In this document: positions 36,474 to 45,359 of the stretch, piece by piece
How positions within the stretch are numbered: position 1 is the first letter of the stretch
How the letters are laid out: the number at the start of each line of letters is the position of its first letter
Origin: Verrucomicrobiales bacterium
Lineage (GTDB): Bacteria > Verrucomicrobiota > Verrucomicrobiia > Verrucomicrobiales > DEV007
Length of the DNA: 64,000 bases
NCBI GenBank assembly: GCA_016795385.1
Contig: JAEUHI010000078.1
Span: 62,001-126,000, forward strand
Reading direction: 5' to 3'
Made by a program: the position numbers and the translations under genes
The notes under the pieces: generated by a model
Told to the model about the DNA's origin: nothing
The model's input: the letters and a program-made list of their open reading frames with translations, nothing else
Databases searched by the model: none

Positions 36474-37511
36474 ATGAAATCACCGTTTCCCATGCGTGCT
36501 CCCTACCTTCCCGCGTTCATCGTCTGCGCGATCCTCTCCGCGCAACTCCTGGCAGCCCAGGATCGTGCGACACTTTTTGCAGAAGCGGCCGCTGCGAAAG
36601 TGCTCCCGTCTCCTTCGGTTCAGGGTGACCAGCCCGATTGGTTTTTCCCCGTGCGGGAGGTCAAACATCTCGCCACCGGCCGTTTCTGGGAGAAACCTTG
36701 GGAGGAAGTCGCTGCCAATCAAACCGATCCCCTTCCCGGCATCGTCGAGTTCCACACCCTGCTCGCCGCGCGCGGTATCCGTCTCCTCGTCGTCCCCGTG
36801 CCGGCCAAGGCTTCGATCTATCCCGAGACGCTCGCCACCGGTTTTCAAGCCGGCGAAGTCGCTCCGCTCGCCCCCTTTTTGAAACGTCTCGCCGAAGCAG
36901 GGGTCGAGGTCCTCGATCTCGAGCCCATCTTTCTGCAGACACGCGCTGCCCGGCCCGAGCAACTGCTCTACTGCCGGCAAGACGCCCACTTTTCCCCTGC
37001 CGCCGCCGAAATCATCCCCGCCCTCGTCGCCCGTCAGATTCCCTTCGAAGGGACCGCCGGACCGGGCCCCTACACGCTCGGCGAGCCCGTCCTCCTCACC
37101 TTCACCGGAGACCAGATCGCCGGCAGTGAGTGGGAAGGCAGCGTCGCACCCGAGACCCAGCCCCTGCGCCAGGTGAGCCAGGGCGGTGCCATCGGCGTCG
37201 CGCCCGATCCCGCCAGTCCGGTGCTTTTGTTAGGCGACAGCCACACCCTCGTCTTCCATGAAGGAGCCGAGGCTGGCATGCACTGCTCCGGAGCCGGGGT
37301 GCTGGATCACCTCGCACTCCAGTACGGTTTCGCACCCGACCTCGTCGGTGTGCGCGGCTCAGGGCTTGTCCAAGCGCGCAAACAACTCTTCTACAAGGCC
37401 GCCGCGACACCCGGATATTGGGACAACAAAAAACTCGTCGTCTGGCTGTTCAGCGCGCGCGAGTTCACTCAATCAACGGACAAGCCCGTGGCGATTCCAT
37501 TGACGAAGTGA
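36474..37511 (+). CDS. AlgJ/AlgX-like SGNH hydrolase-fold protein
   Basis: 345 residues from the ATG at 36474, with a signal peptide ending near LLAAQ. It resembles the alginate O-acetyltransferase AlgJ/AlgX family: VVPVPAKASIYPETL near 110, the Asp-His pair in CRQDAHFSPAAAEI near 168, and the Ser block LLLGDSHTLVFHEG near 250. These proteins acetylate exported polysaccharides. No AlgI/MBOAT partner is nearby, so substrate and partner are unknown. It is flanked by the RAYT gene and a convergent FAD oxidoreductase. Confidence 0.78.
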   Translation: MKSPFPMRAPYLPAFIVCAILSAQLLAAQDRATLFAEAAAAKVLPSPSVQGDQPDWFFPVREVKHLATGRFWEKPWEEVAANQTDPLPGIVEFHTLLAARGIRLLVVPVPAKASIYPETLATGFQAGEVAPLAPFLKRLAEAGVEVLDLEPIFLQTRAARPEQLLYCRQDAHFSPAAAEIIPALVARQIPFEGTAGPGPYTLGEPVLLTFTGDQIAGSEWEGSVAPETQPLRQVSQGGAIGVAPDPASPVLLLGDSHTLVFHEGAEAGMHCSGAGVLDHLALQYGFAPDLVGVRGSGLVQARKQLFYKAAATPGYWDNKKLVVWLFSAREFTQSTDKPVAIPLTK

Positions 37512-37577
37512 GGAAATTCGCGCTTTGCGATCGCGATCCCTGGCCGGAGACGCCCTTGGTTCGACAGCGCCTTGCTC

Positions 37578-39659
37578 TCACTCCACCGGCACCCATCGCA
37601 CCGCATCCACCACGACATGACCGTCGGTCCCCGCGTTTGAGATCGTCACGACACCTTTGCCGTCAAATCGAAAGGTCCCCACAGGGGCGAAGAGCTTGTC
37701 GATGGCAGGGCGCTCGCGCTGGTTCAGCTTCGCTTCAGCCACCCCGTCGGCATGTTCGATCCGCACCGGTACGTTGCTAGCGCGGTTCGCGTTCGGCACC
37801 CATGCCACCTGCACCTCGTAGCGCCCCGGCGAGGGGAGCGTCGCGGTGAAAACGGCGGAGGCACTCCCATCACGCGCGTCGTTGTCATGGTGATAGCCTT
37901 GATGGATTCCGCTCATCAGCACCGAAAGGATCCATTCGCCGGTCCGCTTTGCGTCGCTGTCATCAACGACAATCCCCTTGATGGAATCGAGTGAAGTGAA
38001 CTTCACCGCCGGGCGGGGAGGAGCGGTGTAATTCAGGATCTGCCCATCCGCCTCAAGACGGGCTCTCAACGCCGCGTAATCCACCTCCTGCACTGGCACC
38101 CCCGCATCGATCGCGAGGCTCGCCGCCGTCGCCGCGGATTGCGCCAAGACCATGAAAACCGGCTCCATCCGGATCGAACCAAAGGCGATGTGCGTCGCCG
38201 AGAGACAGACCGGCACGAGGAGGTTCGCGCATTCCCCGCGCTTCGGGACGATCGACAAATAATGAATCGGATAAGGCGGAAATCCACCTACCTGCACATC
38301 GCCTTCATTCCGCACATGGCCCTCCGCATCGACATGACGCTGCACGTGATGTGAGTCCATCGTGTAGGCCCCCATACCCACCGACGCCTCGACCGGCTCG
38401 CGATGCTGGCAATGATTCTGGGTCATGACGAGGTCGCTCACCATGCGACGGGCTTCGCGGATGTAGAGTTGCTCCTGCCAGCCACCGCCCTCGGTGAACT
38501 CATCCTTCGACATCCCCCATTTCGAGATCTCGGCGCGGATCTTCTCCGGCATGCGCGGATGATAGGCCAACGTCCACATCACGCCCTGCTGGTAGAGCCG
38601 ATGACGCGCCACGATCTTCTCGCGTTCGGCGTAGGACGCCTCGGGGTAGTCGTAATTCTGCCCGATGAAGTCGGTGGAAAAACCGAGCCGGTTGTTCGTG
38701 TCGGTCTTGCGGTTCGGCATCGAGGAGTTGATCCACGGCAGCCCCTTTTCTCCCGCCTCGTAGTTGCGCAGGAGCAGCTCATACCACTGCTCGTCATAAC
38801 CCTCCGGCTTCGCGAAAGGGATGCGGTTGTCGGGATGATCCGTCAGGCACATGCGGAAGCAATAGGCTTGGACCCGCTTGTCACCGGCGCCTTCCTCTCC
38901 CGGTCCGGACGGATCGATGAATGGGAGCAAACCGCTCGCGGGATCACCCTTCACCACGTAGGGATCGACGCCCTTCACGAACTGATGGTGTTTCGCCTGC
39001 GCCGTCTGCACCCCGTTGAGCGTTTCGCCATATTGCGCGTTCGCCTCACGGCCGACCGTGTAGCTCACGCCCGCCGCCGCCATCAGATCTCCTTCGTAGG
39101 TCGCGTCGATGAACATCTTCCCCGCATAGACCTCGCCCGACTCCATCGTGATCGAGACGATGCGCCCGCCCTCGATCTTCACACCGGTTTCGCGGTTGAG
39201 CCGTTGGTTGTGAACGAGCTCCAGTCCCGTCTCCGCGATCCAATCGCGGTACACCTTCAGCGCGGCGGAGGGCTCGAAGGTCCACATCGTTTCCTCGCCC
39301 TTTTCCGTGCGACTTTGTCCTGAGTCTTTGTAATCCTCGCGTTTCTCCCATTTCCAGGAGGTCGGTTCGTGGTAATGCTTGGCGATGCGGCGGTAAAATT
39401 CACGCGAGAGCCCGCCGATCACCTGCTTGTTTCCGATGTCGGTTTGGCCAAGGCCTCCCGTCGTGAGCCCGCCCTCCCGGGAAGTCGGCTCGATCACGAT
39501 CACCGTTTTCCCCATCGCCTTCGCCTGGATCCCCGCGACGATCCCCGCGCTCGTGCCGCCGTAAACGACGAGATCGCGTTCGATCGTTTCCGCGCGCAGC
39601 GCGGAGAAGGAGACGAGAGAGAGAAGGAGCGGTAGAGCGAGGGGGCGATTCGGGAACAT
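37578..39659 (-). CDS. secreted FAD-dependent oxidoreductase
   Basis: 693 residues with a signal peptide (about 1-23). The FAD-binding motif is IERDLVVYGGTSAGIVAGIQAKAMGK near 26-50, with IEPTSREGGLTTGGLGQTD next; this is the FAD_oxidored family common in PVC bacteria. Further family text is MFIDATYEGDLMAAAGVSYTVGREA near 205 and GMGAYTMDSHHVQRHV near 425. The C-terminal 140 residues are beta-rich and may be a xanthan-lyase-like or carbohydrate-binding module (KFTSLDSIKGIVVDDSDA). The substrate is unknown. Confidence 0.9.
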   Translation of the reverse strand: MFPNRPLALPLLLSLVSFSALRAETIERDLVVYGGTSAGIVAGIQAKAMGKTVIVIEPTSREGGLTTGGLGQTDIGNKQVIGGLSREFYRRIAKHYHEPTSWKWEKREDYKDSGQSRTEKGEETMWTFEPSAALKVYRDWIAETGLELVHNQRLNRETGVKIEGGRIVSITMESGEVYAGKMFIDATYEGDLMAAAGVSYTVGREANAQYGETLNGVQTAQAKHHQFVKGVDPYVVKGDPASGLLPFIDPSGPGEEGAGDKRVQAYCFRMCLTDHPDNRIPFAKPEGYDEQWYELLLRNYEAGEKGLPWINSSMPNRKTDTNNRLGFSTDFIGQNYDYPEASYAEREKIVARHRLYQQGVMWTLAYHPRMPEKIRAEISKWGMSKDEFTEGGGWQEQLYIREARRMVSDLVMTQNHCQHREPVEASVGMGAYTMDSHHVQRHVDAEGHVRNEGDVQVGGFPPYPIHYLSIVPKRGECANLLVPVCLSATHIAFGSIRMEPVFMVLAQSAATAASLAIDAGVPVQEVDYAALRARLEADGQILNYTAPPRPAVKFTSLDSIKGIVVDDSDAKRTGEWILSVLMSGIHQGYHHDNDARDGSASAVFTATLPSPGRYEVQVAWVPNANRASNVPVRIEHADGVAEAKLNQRERPAIDKLFAPVGTFRFDGKGVVTISNAGTDGHVVVDAVRWVPVE

Positions 39660-39761
39660 GAGAGCGCGATTTTAGCGCAGGCGACGAAGGCGAGCGAGCG
39701 AATTGCGGGGCGCGAATTCCTACCAAAAAGGGCTGTCCAAATCCGGAGCCGGGGCCTTGGA

Positions 39762-42695
39762 TCACTTCCCCGCCACCTTCCCCGCATCCGCTTCGGGACT
39801 GGGGAAACTCGCGATCAGTTTCTTCGCTTTTCCATCCCAGACCCGCAGGATGCTGTCCTGTCCGCCGGCGATAATGCGGGTGCCGTCGAGGCTGGCGTCG
39901 GCGGTGTGGAGGAAGCTGTCGCCGGCCTCGGGAAGGGGCGCGTTGGCCACCTTCACGGCTTTGTCGCCGCTCGCGGTAAGAAGGCTCTCGGTGTCGCCGA
40001 CGTAGACGACGGTGCCGATCTCCTTGGTGTAACCCTCGACGTTCGACTTCACGCGGCCGTCGGCGAGATCCCAGACCTTCACCTTCAGATCCGCGCTCGC
40101 GGTGGCGAGGGAAAGGTCGTCGGCGTTCCACGCCACGTCGAGGACGTGGTTGGTGTGGCCCTCGAAGGTTTGTTGTTCGGTCAGGGTCTCGGTTTCGAAG
40201 AGCTTCACGAGCTTGTCGGTCGAGGAACTCGCGAAGCGCGAGCCGTCGGGCGAGAAGGAGAAAGCGGTGATGGTGTCCTTGTGGGCCTCGTCGTTCGCGA
40301 GGACACGGGTCCAGCCCGCCGTATCCCAGAGGGCGATGCGTCCGCCGCGCGAAGGCACCCCGGTGCCGGTGAGGAGCCGCGAGCCGTCGGGCGAGAAGGC
40401 GAGGGCGGTGACCCGGTCGACGAAGGGATCGGCGGCCTTGCCGTCGCCGAGTGTCTTCACGAGGGTCCACTCGCGGCCGGGCAGGATCCAGACGAGTCCC
40501 TGTTTGTCCTTCGACGCGCTGACGAGCCGGTCGCCGGCGTTGACAAGGCCAATGATCTCGCGTCCTGCGATGAAATCCTCAAGCCAGCCCGGCGTCGTGC
40601 TCGACCAGATCCGCACCGTGCCTCCCGCGAGCGATTGGTAAACGGTGCCGCCATCGGCGGAAAGGGCGAGAGCCAGCGGAGTAATCTTCTTTTCCTCCTC
40701 GGGCGCGGCCTTGGCGAGGGCATCGCTCTCGGCCTTGAGCGCGGCGATGAGACTCTCGGCCTCCTTCGAGCCGCCCTTCGCCTCGGTCTGGCGGGCAAAG
40801 GCATCACCGGCGAGCTTCGCGGAGAGTTCCCGGTTGCGTTCGGCCGTGGAAACGGCGCGCGCGGCCGCGGCGGCCTCGTCGCGGGCCTTCTGCAGGGCGT
40901 CAGCCGCGGGTGGGGGCACCGACGATTCGAGTTTCTTCAAGGCGAGCTGTTTCGCGGCGAGGTCGCGGCGGGCCTTGGCGATTTCCTCGCCGGAGGAAAC
41001 GGCCTTTTCGCTCTCGGCCTTCAGCAGTGTTTCCGCCTCGGGCGCGATGCGGTCCCAGTTCGCCTTGCGGCGGGCCGCGAGGGTCGTCTCACGGGCGAGG
41101 GCGGCGAGGCGCGGGGCGAGATGCGGATCACCCTTGAACTCGGCGAGCATCTTCCCATCGGCGGGATTCCACACCTTCACCGCACCACCGGGACCGGTGG
41201 TGGCGAGGCGGATCGGATTCGCGGTCAGGGCGGAAACGGCGACCTGCGAAAGCGCCGAGCCGTGGGCGAGGCGGCGAAGTTCCTTCGGCGCGTCTCCGGG
41301 CAGGGCGGGATTCGACTGGAAGACAATCACGGTGCCGTCGGCATAGGCTGCGGCGAACTCGGAGCCATCCGCCTTCACCGCGGCGACGCTGACGAGCGGC
41401 TGGGGGTGCGGCTTGAATTCGAGGAGCGGTTTCGAAGAGGCCGGTTCGGGCGCGGGCGTCGGTGCTTTCGGTGCGGCGGGGGCCGGGGTTGCCGGTTTCG
41501 CGGGTGCCGGTGCAGGGGCGGCCGGCGCGGCGGCGCCCGGCGTCAGACTGGTCGGACCTGTCTGACCTGTCTGACCTGTCAGACTCGCCGCAGCAGCAGC
41601 CGGCTTCGGCGCCGGAGGCGCCGTAAACGCGAGCGGCGACTTCAGATCGGCCGAGACCACCCGCAGCGTCTGATCCGCGCACGCCAACAACACCTGTTTG
41701 CCACCGTGCAGGAGCGTCATCGAAAGAACCGGGGCGGGCAGGGCCAGATTGGTGGCTTTGGCAGGCTCGGCCACCGGGCGCGACTTCACCGTCTTGTCGG
41801 CGGAGCCGGAAAACAACGTCGCGCCGTCGGCGGAAAAGGCGAGCGCGCTCACCGCCCCCGCGTGATCCTTCACCGCGACGGGCGCGGCGTCGGGCGTCTC
41901 GCTATTCACCAGCAGAATCGATCCATCGGCAACGCCGAAAGCCGTGCGTTTTCCATCCGGCGAGACGGCGAGGGCCGCGGGATCGGCGGGCAGGGCGACC
42001 GGTTTTCCAGCCTCGGCGTTGGTGCGCTGCCACACCTTCACGACACGGTAACCACCGGTCGCGAGGGTGCGTCCGTCCGGCGAAAAGGCCACCGTTTGCA
42101 CGAGGTCGCGGTCGGCCGCGGGGAACTCGAGGGCCGGATCGCGCAGGCTCGCGGCGAGTTTGCCGAGCTTCAGATCGTAGAGATGCACCTGCTGCCCGCG
42201 CGCCGCAGCGGCGAAGCGTCCATCCGCCGAGATTGCGGCGGTGTAAATGGGCTGCGGTCCTTTCAGCAAGGTCCAAGAGGTCGGCGCGGCGCTGGAGACG
42301 GCGTCGCCCTTCGCCCCTTGGTCGATCCAGAGTTTGAGGAGGGCGAGTTGATCGGGCTTCAGATTCTCGGCCTTCGATTTGTTGTTCGCCGGTGGCATCG
42401 CCGGATCTTCGAGATGGGCCGCGGTGGTGAAGAGAAAGGACTCGCTCCCCTTGCCGGGAACAATCGCGGGACCGGAGTCTCCGCCTTTCAACATGTCCTG
42501 CGGCGACTCAAGGCTGAGCCCGGCCTTCGGTTTGCTCTCATTGTGGCAGGCGAGGCAGTTGGCCTTGAGAAAGGGATAGACCTCGGTCGCGAAGTTGACT
42601 TCGGTGTCGCGTTTCAGTTCGGCCACGGGCAACCCCTCGGCACGGAGGAGCGCGGACGGAACGAGGAAGAGGCAGAGGAGAAGGGAGCGCTTCAT
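39762..42695 (-). CDS. secreted WD40-repeat protein with N-terminal cytochrome domain
   Basis: 977 residues with a signal peptide (about 1-18). A planctomycete-type cytochrome domain (PSCyt1-like) has the heme site CLACH in LKANCLACHNES near 50. Two blocks of WD40 repeats follow (about 140-480 and 660-970; for example VQTVAFSPDGRTLATGGYRVVKVW and ITAFSFSPDGSRFASSSTDKLVKLF). They flank an Ala/Pro-rich linker and a coiled coil (about 540-650). It overlaps the PPC-domain gene by one base (TGATG), so the two are coupled. A 9-bp tandem repeat lies in the linker. Confidence 0.92.
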   Translation of the reverse strand: MKRSLLLCLFLVPSALLRAEGLPVAELKRDTEVNFATEVYPFLKANCLACHNESKPKAGLSLESPQDMLKGGDSGPAIVPGKGSESFLFTTAAHLEDPAMPPANNKSKAENLKPDQLALLKLWIDQGAKGDAVSSAAPTSWTLLKGPQPIYTAAISADGRFAAAARGQQVHLYDLKLGKLAASLRDPALEFPAADRDLVQTVAFSPDGRTLATGGYRVVKVWQRTNAEAGKPVALPADPAALAVSPDGKRTAFGVADGSILLVNSETPDAAPVAVKDHAGAVSALAFSADGATLFSGSADKTVKSRPVAEPAKATNLALPAPVLSMTLLHGGKQVLLACADQTLRVVSADLKSPLAFTAPPAPKPAAAAASLTGQTGQTGPTSLTPGAAAPAAPAPAPAKPATPAPAAPKAPTPAPEPASSKPLLEFKPHPQPLVSVAAVKADGSEFAAAYADGTVIVFQSNPALPGDAPKELRRLAHGSALSQVAVSALTANPIRLATTGPGGAVKVWNPADGKMLAEFKGDPHLAPRLAALARETTLAARRKANWDRIAPEAETLLKAESEKAVSSGEEIAKARRDLAAKQLALKKLESSVPPPAADALQKARDEAAAAARAVSTAERNRELSAKLAGDAFARQTEAKGGSKEAESLIAALKAESDALAKAAPEEEKKITPLALALSADGGTVYQSLAGGTVRIWSSTTPGWLEDFIAGREIIGLVNAGDRLVSASKDKQGLVWILPGREWTLVKTLGDGKAADPFVDRVTALAFSPDGSRLLTGTGVPSRGGRIALWDTAGWTRVLANDEAHKDTITAFSFSPDGSRFASSSTDKLVKLFETETLTEQQTFEGHTNHVLDVAWNADDLSLATASADLKVKVWDLADGRVKSNVEGYTKEIGTVVYVGDTESLLTASGDKAVKVANAPLPEAGDSFLHTADASLDGTRIIAGGQDSILRVWDGKAKKLIASFPSPEADAGKVAGK
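41542..41584. repeat. 9-bp tandem repeat inside a coding linker
   Basis: Nearly five copies of a 9-base unit (GTCAGACAG on the minus strand) lie within the Ala/Pro-rich linker of the WD40-cytochrome gene. The unit length keeps the frame and gives a (GQT)-type peptide. The outer copies (GTCAGAC at 41542-41548, GTCAGAC at 41578-41584 on the plus strand) are not perfect. Confidence 0.8.
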
Positions 42696-45058
42696 CAGGA
42701 ATCTTTCTTCGGAGGAGCCTTCACTTCTACAACAATGGGCAGGGTGTAGGCGGAAAACTTCACGTCTTTCGGCGCGGCGGCAGCCGCGGCGGCCTTCGAT
42801 TTTGCCTCGGCCGCGGCCCTGGCTTTGGTGAGGGCTTCCTTCTCTTCAGGCTTCGCATTTTTCAACGCCTCGTCGGCCTGTTTCAATGCAGCGGCCGCGG
42901 CGTCGGCGATGTCGCCCATGCGCCTATACGACGTGGTTCCGACCGCCTTGAGCACGAAGGTCCAGGTGCCGGCTTCGGGGGTGAAAAGGTTGGGCTGCGG
43001 GGTGAATGTCAGGGTCAGTTTTCCCTCGTTCGTCTTCTCGTCGAGGCTCAGGGTCGGGGAGGTCTTCAATCCCTGCAAGCCGTCGGCGCTGACGACGAGC
43101 GGACCCTTCACGCCGTTCCGCGCGGCGATCTTCACGGGGATCTCGAGTTTGCCTCCCATTTCGACGCTGAATCGCCCGCCGTTGCCGACCTCGAGCGAGA
43201 CCGGAGCCTTCTCCGTGGCGCTGACCGAGAGTGGGATCGTCGTGGTGAGACGCGGACGGAGACGCTCCTTCGCCGTATCGGCGGCGCCTTGGACAAAACT
43301 CGCCCCGCGGGCCTCGCGGACGACATCGGCCTCGCCGACCTTCGCTTTTCCGGTGATGCGGATGTCGCCATTCCATCCGGCGGCATCGGGCGCGGCGTGG
43401 AATACCAGCCGGATCGAATCCTCTTTCAATGAAGCGGTCACCGGAGGACAGATCACGCCCGTGGGAAGGTCCGTTGCCTCGAGCGTGATGGGGCCGTCGA
43501 AGCCGTCGCGCCGATGAATGAGGACGCGCACCGGCTCGGCACCGCCCTTGCGCAGCAGCGGCGCGGCGGGATGGGTTTCCGTCTTCTCGTAATGCGAGCG
43601 TTCCTGGACGGCGAAGAGTTCGAAGTCCGGTTTCGCCTCGCGGACCGCGAGCCGGTAGAGATGGGTCGGTCCCCCGCTGTCGAATTGATTCACCACCGTC
43701 ACGCGGTAGTCGGCGGCCTCGCCTGCGGCAATGGTGAGACTCGTATCGCGCGAGCCGGTGAGAAGACGTGTGCCGGTTTTCGAGGCCGTGTCATCTCCCT
43801 CGCGCACGACCGCGAAGGTCTCTTTTCCATCAGCGTCCTTGGTGATCTTCTCGACGATGAGATAGGGATCGACCTTGCCGGCGAGGCGGTCGCCCGTGAC
43901 CTCCACCCAATAGGCCGTGTTCGACTTGGCTGAAAAGCGGAAGACATCACTGTCGCCATCCTGGTCGAATCGGGCCGCAACTTCGCAGGGCAATGCCAGG
44001 GGCGGAAGGTCGGCGTCGTTCGCTTCGGCGACCACCGGCGCTGCAGAGATCCCGATGCGGACGGGATTCGAGCCTTCATGCGAAAAGGTGAAGCCCGGCA
44101 ACACCGCGCGAGCTGGAGTCGCCGGATCGGGTTTCGCGCCCTCCGCCGCCTGCACCGGGATGCGCACACTCACCGTCTCGAGCGGTTGGCCATCGATTGC
44201 AAGCCCTTCTCCCGGACTGCCTCCGGGGAGATTCCGACCCAAGAGGGTTGCCTCGAGCACCTGACCCTCTTGACCCGCGGGAGGAAAGACCGCGTCGATC
44301 CACGGACGCGTGCTCGCGGTGAGGAGGTAGGCGTATTCGGCACCGCCGTTGTAGAGGAAATCATGCACGCCGACGAGGTAATCGCTGGCGGCGGCGGCGG
44401 TGAAATCCAGGAGCGGATCACGCCCGATGGCGTTGTGGCTCGTCGCGAGAATCTTGCCTTGGCTGTCTGTCAGGATCAACGAGGCGTCGGCACGCGAATC
44501 AATGCGCTCGGCACGGCAGTGGACGAGGACGCGTTGTCCTTTTGTCAGGGTGAGCTTCCAGCGGTCGATCTGGTTGGCGTCGGCGACTCCGTGGGCTACG
44601 GCCTCGAGTGGCAGGGCCGGGGCCTTGGCGGGATCGTGATGGACGGCCCCCGCGTCGGCGAGGATGGCGGCGTCCTTGGACGCGATGGTGAGGAAACGCG
44701 AGGTGGAGCGTCCGAAGTACCCGTCGGCGCGCACCTCGACGGGTCCCTCGGCCGTTTCCGCGGGAACGGTGACTTTGAACTGCTTCGTGCCGGCGACCGG
44801 CTCTGCCTGGATCGCCGGGTCGGAGAAGGCGAGCCCGGTGAGCTCCTCGAGATTCAGTCCGCCAACGGTGACGACGGTGGTTTCCCCGGCGCGGACGACG
44901 GGGGGACTCAGCGTCTGCAACTCGGCCGACGGCAACTGCGCCCGCGCCGCCACGGGAAGGAGGAGGGCGGCGAGAAGGAGAAGCCTGGAGACGTCCCGGA
45001 GGGACGAGAGAAGGTAGCCGGGGGTGGACCAAGCGGAGCGAAGGGAACCCCCGGACAT
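42695..45058 (-). CDS. secreted protein with pre-peptidase C-terminal (PPC) domains
   Basis: 787 residues from the ATG at 45058. The signal-peptide core is RLLLLAALLLPVAARAQ, preceded by about 24 residues that come from a repeat element. Mature domains: an Ig/IPT-like start (SPPVVRAGETTVVTVGGLNL), then PPC-type beta domains (GVADANQIDRWKLTLTKGQRVLVHC; AARFDQDGDSDVFRFSAKSNTAYWVEV), and a C-terminal stretch rich in Ala/Lys (helix). The gene is third in a minus-strand set with DUF1501 and DUF1549/1553 genes and is coupled to the WD40 gene. The in-frame text beyond 45058 is repeat and is not counted as coding. Confidence 0.85.
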   Translation of the reverse strand: MSGGSLRSAWSTPGYLLSSLRDVSRLLLLAALLLPVAARAQLPSAELQTLSPPVVRAGETTVVTVGGLNLEELTGLAFSDPAIQAEPVAGTKQFKVTVPAETAEGPVEVRADGYFGRSTSRFLTIASKDAAILADAGAVHHDPAKAPALPLEAVAHGVADANQIDRWKLTLTKGQRVLVHCRAERIDSRADASLILTDSQGKILATSHNAIGRDPLLDFTAAAASDYLVGVHDFLYNGGAEYAYLLTASTRPWIDAVFPPAGQEGQVLEATLLGRNLPGGSPGEGLAIDGQPLETVSVRIPVQAAEGAKPDPATPARAVLPGFTFSHEGSNPVRIGISAAPVVAEANDADLPPLALPCEVAARFDQDGDSDVFRFSAKSNTAYWVEVTGDRLAGKVDPYLIVEKITKDADGKETFAVVREGDDTASKTGTRLLTGSRDTSLTIAAGEAADYRVTVVNQFDSGGPTHLYRLAVREAKPDFELFAVQERSHYEKTETHPAAPLLRKGGAEPVRVLIHRRDGFDGPITLEATDLPTGVICPPVTASLKEDSIRLVFHAAPDAAGWNGDIRITGKAKVGEADVVREARGASFVQGAADTAKERLRPRLTTTIPLSVSATEKAPVSLEVGNGGRFSVEMGGKLEIPVKIAARNGVKGPLVVSADGLQGLKTSPTLSLDEKTNEGKLTLTFTPQPNLFTPEAGTWTFVLKAVGTTSYRRMGDIADAAAAALKQADEALKNAKPEEKEALTKARAAAEAKSKAAAAAAAPKDVKFSAYTLPIVVEVKAPPKKDS

Positions 45059-45230
45059 CCCATTCGAGAAGGACAACGCGCCCTGGAGGGGCGCAAGAAG
45101 CGATCGTCGAACCGGGAAGCGTTTGCTTCTCCCGCCCCTCCGGGGCGGCACGGTCAACCAATCGTGAACCCGGTGGTTGCGCTCGTTCCTCGCTCCACCA
45201 CCGGCTACTTTCTCAGGCCCCTCCGGGGCC
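44992..45230. repeat. composite hairpin repeat (mosaic of GC palindromes)
   Basis: Six inverted repeats in series: CGTCCC/GGGACG (44992-45006), CCGGGGGT/ACCCCCGG (45018-45054), a GCGCC-type hairpin (45079-45095), CCGCCCC/GGGGCGG (45132-45148), CCGGTGGT/ACCACCGG (45170-45203) and GGCCCC/GGGGCC (45216-45230). The series runs into the 5' end of the PPC-domain gene. It looks like a dispersed PVC-type intergenic repeat, recalled from general experience rather than checked here. Confidence 0.8.
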
Positions 45231-45359
45231 TTTTCAGCGACCTGGAAAGTGGTGAACTGGTCTCCCGAATTTCTCATTTCAAACTGACGGCAGTCGAGCG
45301 TTCCACGCGCAGTAATTCATCCTCACAATACTAAAAATCGAATGCCGTTCCGGGGCACC

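Noticed and set aside
39906..42749. Long plus-strand open frame over the WD40-cytochrome gene
   Set aside because: Shadow of the minus-strand gene; its text is low-complexity Arg/Gly-rich and lacks any domain.
45059..45277. N-terminal extension of the PPC-domain protein
   Set aside because: The in-frame text is made of GC hairpin repeats and precedes a complete signal peptide, so it is not counted as coding.
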